Assembly (NCBI GenBank): GCA_009692425.1
Contig: SHZF01000014.1
Location: 19,957-83,956 of the forward strand
DNA: 64,000 bases
Reading direction: 5' to 3'
Origin: Myxococcales bacterium
GTDB lineage: Bacteria > Myxococcota_A > UBA9042
The position numbers and the translations under genes were made by a program. Under the pieces are notes generated by a model. The model searched no databases. It was given only the letters and a program-made list of their open reading frames with translations, and was not told the origin of the DNA. Of this stretch, positions 16,744-25,692 are shown piece after piece (position 1 is the stretch's first letter; the number at the start of each line of letters is the position of its first letter).

Positions 16744-17742
16744 ATGATCCGCGTGTGCCTTCGCAGTGCCAATCCCCGCTTGCCCACCACGCATCTGGCT
16801 GCGCCGCGTGGTGCAGCTTGGTCGCCGCTGGGCGCGCTCGTAAGCGCGACGGCCCTGTGCGCCGCGGTTGCAAGCGCGGGCCTGCTGTCGTCCAGTGCGT
16901 GGGCCCAGTCCGTGAGTGCGGCCGACCTGAAGAAAGGCGAGGCAAAGGCCGAAGAAGCAAAGTCCTACTTCAAGTCGGGCCTGTTCTCCGAAGCGGCCGA
17001 CGCGTTCATGGAGGCGTACGCCAACAGCAAGCGGCCCGACATGATCTACAATGCCGCGCGCGCCCTGGAAGAGGCCAAGGCCCACGCCAAGGCGCTCGCG
17101 CTGTTTGCACGCTATGAAGGCCTGGCAGCCGCACCCGAAGATGGCCGCAAGGACGCGCGCCAACGCATTGCCCGACTGCAGCCGCTCGTCGAGGAGCAGC
17201 GCGCCGAAGCTGCCAATCCACCTGCAGCCGCGGTGCCAGCCCAGCCGCCGCCCGTCGCGGTCCAGCCCGCTCCCGCCGCGATCCAATCCGCTCCCACCGC
17301 TGCGCCGACGGCGCCGGCACCCGGGTTCCGCGTTACCCCGACGGCGCTGTCGTCAGCAAAGCAGTCGGCCTCCGTCGCCGTGCCGCCCCCCCGCTGGGCG
17401 AGTTGGACGCTTTTCGGGAGCGGTCTGGTCTTGGTACTCACGGGCCTCGGCGGCGTCGGCTCAGCCAACGACGATATCGACAAGATCAGCGCGACTTTTC
17501 GATATGTTGCGTACCATGGCGCCGTCGACAAGGGCGTCACGGACTACCGCGCCCAAGTCAAATCGCACGAACAACTGGCTGCGATGGGCAGCATCGTCGC
17601 GCTCGGCGGTCTGGCGCTTGCTGGCTGGGGCGGCTGGCGCCTGTGGGGGCCGCAACCCGCAGTATCGACAGCCCGTTCACTGCGCGTCGTGCCAACCTTC
17701 TCCGCTGCGGGTTCCGCGGTCGCTCTGGAGGCCGCGTGGTGA
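16744..17742 (+). CDS. TPR-like secreted or membrane protein
   Basis: A 332-residue protein with a signal peptide of about 53 residues ending near Ala-Trp-Ala-Gln. A TPR-like helical region (about 60-135) contains Ala-Asn-Ser-Lys-Arg-Pro-Asp-Met-Ile-Tyr-Asn-Ala-Ala-Arg-Ala, a form common in myxobacterial TPR proteins. A Pro/Ala linker (155-210) and two hydrophobic helices (about 220-240 and 280-300) follow. It could be anchored by these helices. The stop overlaps the GTG start of the next lipoprotein gene, so they form a pair. The function is unknown. Confidence 0.65.
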   Translation: MIRVCLRSANPRLPTTHLAAPRGAAWSPLGALVSATALCAAVASAGLLSSSAWAQSVSAADLKKGEAKAEEAKSYFKSGLFSEAADAFMEAYANSKRPDMIYNAARALEEAKAHAKALALFARYEGLAAAPEDGRKDARQRIARLQPLVEEQRAEAANPPAAAVPAQPPPVAVQPAPAAIQSAPTAAPTAPAPGFRVTPTALSSAKQSASVAVPPPRWASWTLFGSGLVLVLTGLGGVGSANDDIDKISATFRYVAYHGAVDKGVTDYRAQVKSHEQLAAMGSIVALGGLALAGWGGWRLWGPQPAVSTARSLRVVPTFSAAGSAVALEAAW

Positions 17743-18788
17743 AGGCGCGGGTGCTAACCTTGCTCGCGTTGGCGAGTTGGAGTGCGGGCGTTGCGTGCAG
17801 TTCCGCTCTCTCGGATGCCGAAGTCCGCAAGCGGATCGACATCGCAGATGCCGTCGCGGGCGGATCTGGCGACGGCGCCGGAGCGACGGACGTTGCCGGA
17901 GCCTCCGACACGGTCGCAGCGGGCCCCGGTTGCGGCGACAAGATCACGCAGACGAACCTGGGCGAGCAGTGCGACGACGGCAACGAGAACGCCTGCGACG
18001 GCTGCGACAATTGCAAGCTACGCAAGGCGTTGAAGATCACGGACTACAAGTCGCTCGCGCGCGCCGATTCTGCGAAATTCCTGCCCAAGCTGCCGGGGAG
18101 CCTGTCGGCCTGGTTCCGCCCCGACGAGCCGAGCGCGCCCGGCACCACTGCATTTGCCGTGTTGTCCGTCTCGACTCCGACCGACAAGACGCTCGTGTTC
18201 GGGCTGGCTCTGACGCGTCACGCGGACGACACGCTGGCGGCCACGTGCGTCGTCGGCTCACCGGGTCAAGAGGCAGGCCTGCTGCTCGTCGATGCCGGCA
18301 CGGTCACCAAGAAGTCGTGGCACCACCTGCGCTGCACATTGCAACAGCAAGGCCAGGGTGCCCAGACCAAGCTTGAACTGCGCGCCTCGCTCGACGGCGG
18401 GAAGTACGTGACGAAGTCGGAGGGCATGCACCCCAGCTTTGCAGCCTCGCAGACCGCCAACAGGGAGGCGGCCATCAACATCGGAGCCTTGTTTTTCCCG
18501 ATCAAGGGGCTGCCGGGAACGTACCAGGGGCTGATCGACGAAGTGCACCTGATGGCCGATGCCGTCGCAGCACCGGAGGAGGCGGCTCTGGAACATGTCG
18601 CCGACGGTACGAAAAACACGGTCGCGCTCTACCACATGGATCAGCCCGGGCCCGACAAGGTCGCGATCGATGCCGGCAATCCCAACGCGAACGCGCTGCA
18701 GATGACATTTGCGCCGGGCACCGTCAACACGCCCAAGATCGCCGACGCGGACCTGCTGTTCGTGTCGGACGATTGCCGCAAGCCGTAG
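17739..18788 (+). CDS. Lipoprotein with Cys-rich repeat and LamG-like domain
   Basis: A 349-residue lipoprotein starting at the GTG at 17739, which overlaps the upstream stop. The lipobox ends at Cys20 (Gly-Val-Ala-Cys). Residues about 65-95 contain Cys-Gly-Asp-Lys-Ile-Thr and Glu-Gln-Cys-Asp-Asp-Gly-Asn, the Myxococcus-type Cys-rich repeat. The rest is a LamG/concanavalin-like beta sandwich (Leu-Ser-Ala-Trp-Phe-Arg-Pro near the start, Gly-Leu-Ile-Asp-Glu-Val-His-Leu near the end), a carbohydrate- or protein-binding fold. It is probably exposed at the outer membrane. Confidence 0.72.
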   Translation: MKARVLTLLALASWSAGVACSSALSDAEVRKRIDIADAVAGGSGDGAGATDVAGASDTVAAGPGCGDKITQTNLGEQCDDGNENACDGCDNCKLRKALKITDYKSLARADSAKFLPKLPGSLSAWFRPDEPSAPGTTAFAVLSVSTPTDKTLVFGLALTRHADDTLAATCVVGSPGQEAGLLLVDAGTVTKKSWHHLRCTLQQQGQGAQTKLELRASLDGGKYVTKSEGMHPSFAASQTANREAAINIGALFFPIKGLPGTYQGLIDEVHLMADAVAAPEEAALEHVADGTKNTVALYHMDQPGPDKVAIDAGNPNANALQMTFAPGTVNTPKIADADLLFVSDDCRKP

Positions 18789-18889
18789 TTCGGGCCAGAA
18801 CGCAAGCGATCAGCCCGTCCCGGATCCGCCGATACGGGCCCACCTCCATCGTTGTCGCTGCGGGCTTGGTGCTCGATCGACCTGATGTC

Positions 18890-19507
18890 CTATCGAGCCC
18901 CAAGTCCTCCCTCTGCCGAGGAGTTGGACCCGTCTCGACGGCCCGGAGAGGTTTCAGGGTGGCGGATCCTGGCCGTACGCACCCCATGTTCGGAGCGGTC
19001 CGGGGCGTGGATGTCCAGCGTGGTCACGTCAGCGAGCAGGCGGCGCTCCCACTGCTCCATCACTTCGGCCTGCTCCGCCTCGACGTGGTCATGGCCCAGC
19101 AGGTGCAGCACGCCGTGGGTCGCCAGGAACATCGCCTCCAACGTGACGCCATAGCCGCGCACGGCGCGCTCGGCCGCACCCAGTTGGCGTGCCGACTCGC
19201 GCACCAGGCGGGCCTGGCGGCGCGCGGCATCGAGCGACACGACGATTTCGCCGAGCAGATCGACGGGTCCGTGCGGCCCCAGATCGGGCGCACCGCCTTC
19301 TTGCAGGGCGAAGCTCAGGACGTCGGTGGCCCGGTCGACGCCGCGCCAGTCCCGATTCAGCCGCCGCATCGCGCGATCCGTCACGAGGCGGACGTCGACA
19401 TGGGCGCGGCCACGGTCGAGGACCCGCAATACGCCGCGCAGGTGCCGGGCCAGGCGCTGCAGGCCGACTCGCTGGCTCGGGTGATCGTTGCGTACGTCGA
19501 CGCTCAT
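18890..19507 (-). CDS. ybeY: Endoribonuclease/rRNA maturation factor YbeY
   Basis: A 205-residue zinc-dependent RNase needed for 16S rRNA 3' maturation and ribosome quality control. The metal-binding signature His-Gly-x-Leu-His-Leu-Leu-Gly-His-Asp-His lies at residues 131-141, preceded by Arg-Ala-Thr-Asp-Val-Leu-Ser-Phe at 59-66. The ATG at 19507 has GGGAG five bases upstream. The C-terminus is about 35 residues longer than usual, Arg/Ser/Gly-rich and probably disordered. It lies downstream of phoH and the 7TM-HD gene, a conserved arrangement in many bacteria, although 176 bp separate it from the HD gene. Confidence 0.93.
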   Translation of the reverse strand: MSVDVRNDHPSQRVGLQRLARHLRGVLRVLDRGRAHVDVRLVTDRAMRRLNRDWRGVDRATDVLSFALQEGGAPDLGPHGPVDLLGEIVVSLDAARRQARLVRESARQLGAAERAVRGYGVTLEAMFLATHGVLHLLGHDHVEAEQAEVMEQWERRLLADVTTLDIHAPDRSEHGVRTARIRHPETSPGRRDGSNSSAEGGLGAR

Positions 19508-19683
19508 GGTACTCCCGGCCCGTTTAGGGCGCGTGGAAAAACAAGTCGATCGCCTTCGCATCGCCGTGAGTCGGCTTCAGCCGCGAACTTGGCGACCCAA
19601 CCAGCGACAAGGGACCGTGCCGAATGACTTTCACGATCCAACTCGCAGAAAGGCAGTCGATTCGGTAATTCTTTCACGGGCCC

Positions 19684-22431
19684 TTACGCTTCGGCCGACG
19701 GCTTGACGACCGCACGGCTCGACACGACGGCCGTGGGCGACGTGACGCCATCGCCGTCGGACTCCCCCGCGCCGTTCGCGTGCGTGCCGGCGGGGCCCGG
19801 GTCCGTGCGCGTCGCTGCCCGCAGGTTCGGGTCGGTCTGCGTGAACTTCCCCTTCGGCTGCGGGGGCCGCACCCCCACGCCGCCATCGGCCATCAGCGCC
19901 ACCCGCCGCACGTCGTCGGACACGGCGGCACGCCCACCGGGGGCCGGCCCGAGCGCCTCGCCCAGTTGCCCGATAGCCGGCGCGTGCCCCGGCGCCGGCA
20001 GGTAGAGCGGGCGCGTGTGGCGCATCCCGATGACGGTGCGCACAAAGGCCTGCTCGACGGCGGCCAATTCGCGCAGCGTGAGGTCACATTCGTCGAACTG
20101 CCCGTCTTCGAGCTTGCCCGCGATGATCTTCTTGACGAGTGCTTGGACGCGCAGCGGATTTGGCTCCGGCAGCGCCTTGGCGGCGGCTTCGACGGCGTCG
20201 GCCAGCATGAGCACCGCCGTCTCGCGCCGCTGGGGCCTGGGCCCTGGATAACGAAAGTCGGCGTCGTTGACGCCGTCGCCCGCCTCGAGGCCGGCCCGCA
20301 CCGCGCGGTGATAGAAGTGCGCGATCAAGCTCGTGCCGTGGTGCTGGGGCACGAAATCGATGATCTCGTCGGGCAGGCCGAAGTCCTTGAGCAGCTTGAT
20401 CCCGTCCTTCACATGGCTCTTGATGATCAACGCAGACAGGTGCGGCTTGAGCTTGTCGTGGGGGTTCTCGCCCGACTGGTTCTCCGCGAAATAGCGGGGA
20501 GCCCGCGTCTTGCCGACGTCGTGATAGTAGGCACCGACGCGGGCCAGCAGGCCGTTGGCGCCGATCGCGTCGCAGCCGGCCTGGGCCAGGTTGCCGACCA
20601 TGACGGAGTGCGTGAACGTGCCCGGCGTCTCGGTCGCCAACAGCCGCAGCGCGGGGTGATTCATCGAGGTCAGTTCGAGCAGCTTGATGTCGGTGAGGCG
20701 ATTGAAGCCGCTCTCGAAAATCGGCGTCAGTGCGGACAACAGCAGGTAGCAGGCCACGCCGGACGCCAGACCCGCAGTGAGCAGCAGGCCGTTTTGCGGG
20801 TCGAGCCACTCTGTGCCGATCGGTTGGGTGTACAGGGCCACGGCGAGCGCACAGGTCGCCGCCACTGCCGCGATCGTCACGCCGGCCCGCACCAGATCGG
20901 AGCGTTGTCGAAAGTGGCGCGCCGCGTGCACGCCCGCCAGGCCCAGCACCAGCGATTCGAGCGTGACGAGCAGCGCCATGGTCTGGTTCTGGCGCAACAA
21001 CGCGGCGTTCTGCGCCATCAGGCCGGCGACGGTGGCGCACAGCACGACAAACGGCGCCGCCGTGAAGGGGCGCAGGAAAAGTGTTGCCAGCGTCGGCCCC
21101 AACGCGTACGGCAGCGCGACCAGCCACATCTCGGCCGTGATCGGACCGCCGGGCACCACGACGACCGGCGCCAGCGCCACCATGGCACGCAGCGCGATCG
21201 TGTGCACGAGCAGGATGGCGCCGAGCAGGTGCGCGTCGCGCGGCCGGTAGCGGAAGTGGTGCAGGTGCCGGCTCGCAAACCCGGCGAACAGCCCGACGGC
21301 GAGGGCCAGCAAGATGGCCGTGGCCAGCCACGCGCGCGGCGTATGGTCGTCGCCGAGGCCGTCGAACATGCGGGCGACGCGCCGCTGCAGGTCCGCCGTG
21401 ACGATCTCGCCGCGCGGTAGGAGCCGCTCGCCACGCGCGAACTTCTGGTAGCGGCGCTGGGGCACCTGGGTGCGGGCGTGGTGTTCGGCGGCCTCGGTTG
21501 CGGCCATGTCGCGCTGCAGCGTGGGCGCCACCATCGCGCGCGCCAGGGCCCGCATCGCGGCGTGCAGCAACGGATCGTCAAAGCGCGACGGCTTTTTCTG
21601 CTTGACGAACTCGCCGACGTAGACTTCGGCCTGACGCAGCGCACCCTCGACGTCGATCGCCTTGCCGCGGGCCGACGCGCGGTCGTAACGCTGGCCAGCG
21701 CCCACGTCGAACACGCCGCGCGCCAGGTCGTCGGCAAAGCGGTCCATGTCGCGCACGATGCGCTGACTCAGCAGCACGCCCGCCACGTCCGCCACGAGGA
21801 GTTCGATGTCTTCGGCAAACCCATGCTTCTTTAATGCGGGGAACACCTCGCCGTGCAGTTCCGTCGTCCGGACCGCCACCATGGATTCGAATTCCTGACG
21901 CAGCCGCGACAATTCCTCGTCGATCGCCGCATCCAGGGCGGTGACGTGGGCCTGCACGATCACGTCGGGCGTGGTAGGCGGGCCCGTTTCGGGCTTGGCG
22001 CGGCGCGGCTCGGACGCCTTGGTGGGCTCGCTCTCGGCCACCAACCGTCCCCGATCGGCGAGGTACAGGCGCCACCGTGGCCGCACGAGCCGGAACGCCG
22101 CGTGGATCGCATCGGCCCGGCGACGCACGGCGTCTGCGTCAAACGCATAATGGACGGGAACGGCCGCCGCCGCGCGCTCCTGCAGCACCGCCAGATCGGG
22201 CACGGGCTCGATGTCATCGAAGTCACGCAGCGCCACGATGTCGCGCTCGGCAGGTCCGAGTGGCGGCGGTTCCTCGAAGGTGCGCGTCGGCCCGACCAGG
22301 ACGGTTAGCGCCGCAAGCCCGACCAGCGTGAGCAACGCGTTGCCGATGCGTTGCCGCGCGAGCGCCTGCCGCTCGCGGGCGTGCTGCATCTCGCCCGGCA
22401 GACCGCCCGGCAACGGCCCACGGCGGTGCAT
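19684..22431 (-). CDS. 7TM-HD family phosphohydrolase (PgpH-like)
   Basis: A 915-residue membrane protein with the PgpH layout. A first helix (about 31-48) is followed by an extracytoplasmic 7TMR-HDED region (about 50-365) and about seven membrane helices (368-575). A cytoplasmic HD domain comes next: His608, His637-Asp638 in Tyr-Tyr-His-Asp-Val-Gly-Lys, and Pro-Gln-His-His-Gly near 692. PgpH enzymes hydrolyse cyclic di-AMP. A Pro/Gly-rich tail of about 100 residues is extra. The ATG at 22431 lies two bases after the phoH stop; a GTG at 22437 is an alternative. It is co-transcribed with phoH. Confidence 0.88.
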   Translation of the reverse strand: MHRRGPLPGGLPGEMQHARERQALARQRIGNALLTLVGLAALTVLVGPTRTFEEPPPLGPAERDIVALRDFDDIEPVPDLAVLQERAAAAVPVHYAFDADAVRRRADAIHAAFRLVRPRWRLYLADRGRLVAESEPTKASEPRRAKPETGPPTTPDVIVQAHVTALDAAIDEELSRLRQEFESMVAVRTTELHGEVFPALKKHGFAEDIELLVADVAGVLLSQRIVRDMDRFADDLARGVFDVGAGQRYDRASARGKAIDVEGALRQAEVYVGEFVKQKKPSRFDDPLLHAAMRALARAMVAPTLQRDMAATEAAEHHARTQVPQRRYQKFARGERLLPRGEIVTADLQRRVARMFDGLGDDHTPRAWLATAILLALAVGLFAGFASRHLHHFRYRPRDAHLLGAILLVHTIALRAMVALAPVVVVPGGPITAEMWLVALPYALGPTLATLFLRPFTAAPFVVLCATVAGLMAQNAALLRQNQTMALLVTLESLVLGLAGVHAARHFRQRSDLVRAGVTIAAVAATCALAVALYTQPIGTEWLDPQNGLLLTAGLASGVACYLLLSALTPIFESGFNRLTDIKLLELTSMNHPALRLLATETPGTFTHSVMVGNLAQAGCDAIGANGLLARVGAYYHDVGKTRAPRYFAENQSGENPHDKLKPHLSALIIKSHVKDGIKLLKDFGLPDEIIDFVPQHHGTSLIAHFYHRAVRAGLEAGDGVNDADFRYPGPRPQRRETAVLMLADAVEAAAKALPEPNPLRVQALVKKIIAGKLEDGQFDECDLTLRELAAVEQAFVRTVIGMRHTRPLYLPAPGHAPAIGQLGEALGPAPGGRAAVSDDVRRVALMADGGVGVRPPQPKGKFTQTDPNLRAATRTDPGPAGTHANGAGESDGDGVTSPTAVVSSRAVVKPSAEA

Positions 22432-22433
22432 GT

Positions 22434-23456
22434 TCACGGGTGGCCCTTCGGCTGCGAGGTTGCCTGGCCGCGCGTCCCTTGCGTGCGGCGGGCACGGTCG
22501 GCGTCGTAGGCTTCGATGATGCGACCGACCAGGGGATGGCGCACGACATCCTCGATGCCGAGGCGAACTACCGCGACACCCTCGGTGCCTTCGAGCACGC
22601 CGACGGCGTGCGACAGCCCTTGCTCGACGTGTCCTGGCAGATCGGACTGGCTCGGGTCGCCCGTCACAATCACCTTGCTGTGCTCGCCCAGTCGAGTCAG
22701 CACCATCCGCATCTGGTCGATGGTGCAGTTCTGGGCTTCGTCGAGGATCACGAAGCTGTTGGCCAGCGTGCGGCCACGCAAGAACCCAAGCGGCGCCACT
22801 TCGACACTGCCGCGCTCGGTCAGCCGCACGAAGCGGTCTTCGTCGACGAGGTCGCGCAGGGCGTCGTACAGCGGGCGCAAGTACGGGCTCACCTTCTCGG
22901 TCAGGTCGCCGGGCAGGAAGCCGAGCCGCTCGCCCGCCTCGACGGCCGGCCGCGTCAACACCAGCCGCTTGACCTCGCGGCGCTGCAACGCCTGAAGCGC
23001 GCACGCCATCGCGAGGAAGGTCTTGCCCGAGCCCGCCGGCCCCAGGCCGAACATGACGTCGTGCGCCGCAATCGCGTCGACATAGCGGCGCTGGCCGGGC
23101 GTGCGGGCCAGCACCGTGCCGCCAGCGGGGTCGGCATCGTCAGCACGGCGCGGCGTTCGCGCCCGGTGCGCGTCGAGGCTCGCGACGGGCTGCCCGCGGG
23201 CATCGACAGCCCGATCCAGCGCGGCAAAATCGACGACGCCGCCGGCCCGCGCCCGGGCAAACAAGGAATGCAGCACGTCAGCCGCGAGCGCCACCTCTTC
23301 GCTGCCCCCGTGAAGGTGCAGGTCGTGGCCGCGCGGGATGACCTGTACGTTCAGTCGGGCCTCCAGGCGCCGCAGGTTCGCGTCGCGCTCACCGCAGAGA
23401 GCGCGCAGCCCCTCAGAATCCTGAAAACCTACCGTCAACCTTCGGGTTTCTGGCAT
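22434..23456 (-). CDS. phoH: PhoH-like ATPase
   Basis: A 340-residue cytoplasmic PhoH/YbeZ-type P-loop ATPase, linked to RNA metabolism and often paired with YbeY. Walker A Gly-Pro-Ala-Gly-Ser-Gly-Lys-Thr is at 139-146 and Walker B Val-Ile-Leu-Asp-Glu-Ala-Gln at 236-242. An N-terminal KH-like segment (about 20-65) precedes the ATPase. The ATG at 23456 gives the family length. It is the first gene of the phoH-HD-ybeY series and is divergent from ssb. Confidence 0.93.
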   Translation of the reverse strand: MPETRRLTVGFQDSEGLRALCGERDANLRRLEARLNVQVIPRGHDLHLHGGSEEVALAADVLHSLFARARAGGVVDFAALDRAVDARGQPVASLDAHRARTPRRADDADPAGGTVLARTPGQRRYVDAIAAHDVMFGLGPAGSGKTFLAMACALQALQRREVKRLVLTRPAVEAGERLGFLPGDLTEKVSPYLRPLYDALRDLVDEDRFVRLTERGSVEVAPLGFLRGRTLANSFVILDEAQNCTIDQMRMVLTRLGEHSKVIVTGDPSQSDLPGHVEQGLSHAVGVLEGTEGVAVVRLGIEDVVRHPLVGRIIEAYDADRARRTQGTRGQATSQPKGHP

Positions 23457-23514
23457 CGTGTCCCGCGCAGGCAATCCAGCCGGAACGCGGCGCGCAGGGG
23501 ACGAGCCTAGCCCA

Positions 23515-23543
23515 TTGCGGCGCCCTGCGCCACAGCTTAGCAT
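23515..23543 (+). promoter_or_regulatory. Candidate promoter of ssb
   Basis: TTGCGG at 23515-23520 and TAGCAT at 23538-23543 with a 17-base spacer, about 70 bases before the ssb start. It matches the loose pattern seen elsewhere in the window. Similarity is moderate. Confidence 0.35.
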
Positions 23544-23612
23544 TGGCGCCGACTGCAGCCTCCGATCGCGCGACGGAATCGGGTCCCGCGCCGCTGCAGA
23601 GCGGGGAATGTC

Positions 23613-24137
23613 ATGGCGAACGTCAACAAGGTCATCCTGATCGGCCGACTCGGCAACCAACCGGAACTGCGCTACACGCCGGCCAACCGTGCGGTCACCG
23701 AGTTGCGGATGGCGGTCAACCACGTGTGGACCGACCGCAGCGGCCAGCGCCAAGAGAAGACCGACTGGTTTTCGGTCGACGTGTGGGACAAGCAGGCCGA
23801 AACAGCGGAGCGCTACCTGCAGAAGGGCCGCGAGGTCTACATCGAAGGGCGCCTGACGAACGACGATTGGGTCGACAAGGATGGGCAGAAGCGGTCGCGG
23901 ACGAAGATCGTCTGCGAGCGGATGCAGTTCATCGGCGATCGGCGCGACGGCGAGCGCGGCCCGGGCGAAGGACGGCCGGCGCGGCCGGCGGCAGCGGGTG
24001 GCGGCGGCTCCTTTGCCGGCTCGAACACACCAGGCGGATCGGACGCCCCGGGCGGCGGCGCAGGCCCGGCGCCGGGCATGGGCCACGACGGGCCGACAGA
24101 CTACGGTCCGCCGCCAGACGACGACATTCCGTTCTAG
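23613..24137 (+). CDS. ssb: Single-stranded DNA-binding protein
   Basis: A 174-residue SSB. The OB fold occupies residues 1-110 ([14 protein letters not shown] at the start). A Gly/Pro-rich flexible linker follows, and the acidic tip Asp-Asp-Asp-Ile-Pro-Phe binds partner proteins in replication and repair. The gene stands before a small unknown gene and is divergent from phoH. Confidence 0.96.
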   Translation: MANVNKVILIGRLGNQPELRYTPANRAVTELRMAVNHVWTDRSGQRQEKTDWFSVDVWDKQAETAERYLQKGREVYIEGRLTNDDWVDKDGQKRSRTKIVCERMQFIGDRRDGERGPGEGRPARPAAAGGGGSFAGSNTPGGSDAPGGGAGPAPGMGHDGPTDYGPPPDDDIPF

Positions 24138-24178
24138 TGCACGGCAAGGCGGCGGCGCCGCGGCACCTCGGGAGCAGC

Positions 24179-24511
24179 ATGGCGCGACTCGGCGAATTCG
24201 TGATGCAGCACCGTTACCGCGTGGCGCCGACCGATCGCGAGCGGTTGCTGCCGCTGCTGGGACAGATCCGGGCGTATGCGCTCGATCTGGGCGTCGCGAC
24301 CTTCGACGTGTGGCAAGACGATGGCGATGCCTGGCAGTGGACGGAGTTGCACGGCTACGATTCGTGGAGCCACGCGCAGCGCCTTGCCAAGAAGCCGATG
24401 CCGGCCGAGATGCATGAGGTCTATCGGTCGCTGGAGCGGTTGGTGGAAGGCGGCGCGGAGGGTGTCGAGACCGTGACGTGGAACGTGGCGGACTTACCGG
24501 ACGTGAAATAG
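24179..24511 (+). CDS. Small protein of unknown function
   Basis: A 110-residue soluble protein rich in Trp, Asp and His. It contains [15 protein letters not shown] near the N-terminus and Phe-Asp-Val-Trp-Gln-Asp-Asp in the middle, resembling the dimeric alpha/beta-barrel (antibiotic monooxygenase-like) layout. This is a tentative fold guess. GGAG lies at 24171-24174 before the ATG. It starts 41 bp after ssb and is probably in the same transcript. Confidence 0.6.
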   Translation: MARLGEFVMQHRYRVAPTDRERLLPLLGQIRAYALDLGVATFDVWQDDGDAWQWTELHGYDSWSHAQRLAKKPMPAEMHEVYRSLERLVEGGAEGVETVTWNVADLPDVK

Positions 24512-24541
24512 ACGGCCAGCTTGGCTTCGTTTTTTCCTCCA

Positions 24542-24570
24542 TTGACGGCCCCCGCTTCGATCCCTACCAT
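24542..24570 (+). promoter_or_regulatory. Candidate promoter of the gap-pgk-tpiA-secG-dapD cluster
   Basis: TTGACG at 24542-24547 and TACCAT at 24565-24570 with a 17-base spacer, about 50 bases before the gap start. A run of six T at 24530-24535 precedes it and may mark the end of the upstream transcript. Confidence 0.5.
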
Positions 24571-24620
24571 CGCGCCCCCTTCCGGCCTGGCCGATCCCCG
24601 GCCGCCGCGCCGGCGCCGCC

Positions 24621-25670
24621 ATGAGCCACGCACGCCCCTTCAGTGAAAGTCCCCGCCCCCGGGTTGCCATCAATGGACTCGGCCGCATCGGTCGCGCCCT
24701 GTTGCGCATCGCCGCCGAGGACGCGAACTGTCCGTTCGACATCGTCGCAGCCAACGACCTCGCCGATGTCGGTGTGCTCGCCTGGCTGACGCGGCGCGAT
24801 ACCGTGCACGGCGGCGCCAAGGTCCCCGTCCACGCCGACGGCGACGCCATCGTGGCGGGGCGCCACCGCGTCGTACTTTCGTCGATCACGGACCCGACGG
24901 CCCTGCCGTGGTCGGCACTCGGCGTTGACGTCGTGGTGGAATCGACAGGCCGCTTTCGCACGCGCGCCCAGGCCGCTGCCCACCTGAAGGCTGGTGCGCG
25001 CCGCGTCGTGATTTCCGCACCGGGCGAGAGCAAGGACCCACCGGACGCGACGGTCGTCATGGGCATCAATCACGGCGTTTTGCGACCTGAACATACCGTT
25101 ATTTCAGCGGCTTCGTGCACGACAACCTGTCTGGCTCCCGTCGCCCACGCCCTGCACGCCGCGTTCGGGATCGTGCAAGGAACGATGACGACCGTCCACG
25201 CCTACACCGCCGATCAGGCCCTCGTCGATACGGCGCACAAGAAGGAATGGCGCCGCGGCCGTAGCGCCGCCCAGAACATCGTGCCGACCTCGACCGGGGC
25301 GGCGGCGGCGATCGGCCTCGTGTTGCCCGAACTCCAGGGGCGGCTGCACGGCATCGCGCTGCGCGTTCCGGTGCCCGACGTGTCGCTGGTCGATCTCGTG
25401 GCTCAGGTGGAGCGACCTGCGACGATCGCGTCCGTCAACCAGGTGCTGCGCACGGCGGCGGCGGCAGCGAGCCCCGGCACGCTGCGGATCGAAGACGAGC
25501 CGGTCGTGTCGTCCGACCTGATCGGCGAGGTCCATGGCTCCGTTGTCGACAGCGCGCTGACCCATGTGCAGGGCGATCGCTTGGTCAAGGTCGTCGCTTG
25601 GTACGACAACGAAGGCGGCTACGCAAACCGGCTCTATGCGCTGGTGCAACACTACGCGGCGCTGACGTAG
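24621..25670 (+). CDS. gap: Glyceraldehyde-3-phosphate dehydrogenase
   Basis: A 349-residue glycolytic enzyme making 1,3-bisphosphoglycerate with NAD(P). The Rossmann start Ile-Asn-Gly-Leu-Gly-Arg-Ile-Gly-Arg lies at 17-25. The active-site stretch Ala-Ala-Ser-Cys-Thr-Thr has the catalytic Cys at 166, and Trp-Tyr-Asp-Asn-Glu-x-Gly-Tyr-Ala-Asn-Arg is near the C-terminus. Length is close to normal with a short extra N-terminus. It is the first gene of the glycolytic series, with pgk 22 bp downstream. Confidence 0.96.
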   Translation: MSHARPFSESPRPRVAINGLGRIGRALLRIAAEDANCPFDIVAANDLADVGVLAWLTRRDTVHGGAKVPVHADGDAIVAGRHRVVLSSITDPTALPWSALGVDVVVESTGRFRTRAQAAAHLKAGARRVVISAPGESKDPPDATVVMGINHGVLRPEHTVISAASCTTTCLAPVAHALHAAFGIVQGTMTTVHAYTADQALVDTAHKKEWRRGRSAAQNIVPTSTGAAAAIGLVLPELQGRLHGIALRVPVPDVSLVDLVAQVERPATIASVNQVLRTAAAAASPGTLRIEDEPVVSSDLIGEVHGSVVDSALTHVQGDRLVKVVAWYDNEGGYANRLYALVQHYAALT

Positions 25671-25692
25671 CGCTCCGGAGCAGCAAGCGGCC

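Noticed and set aside
16717..16745. TTGACG at 16717 with GACCAT at 16740 as a promoter
   Set aside because: The -10 would overlap the ATG at 16744 and the transcript would start after it. It could only hold if the true start were further downstream.
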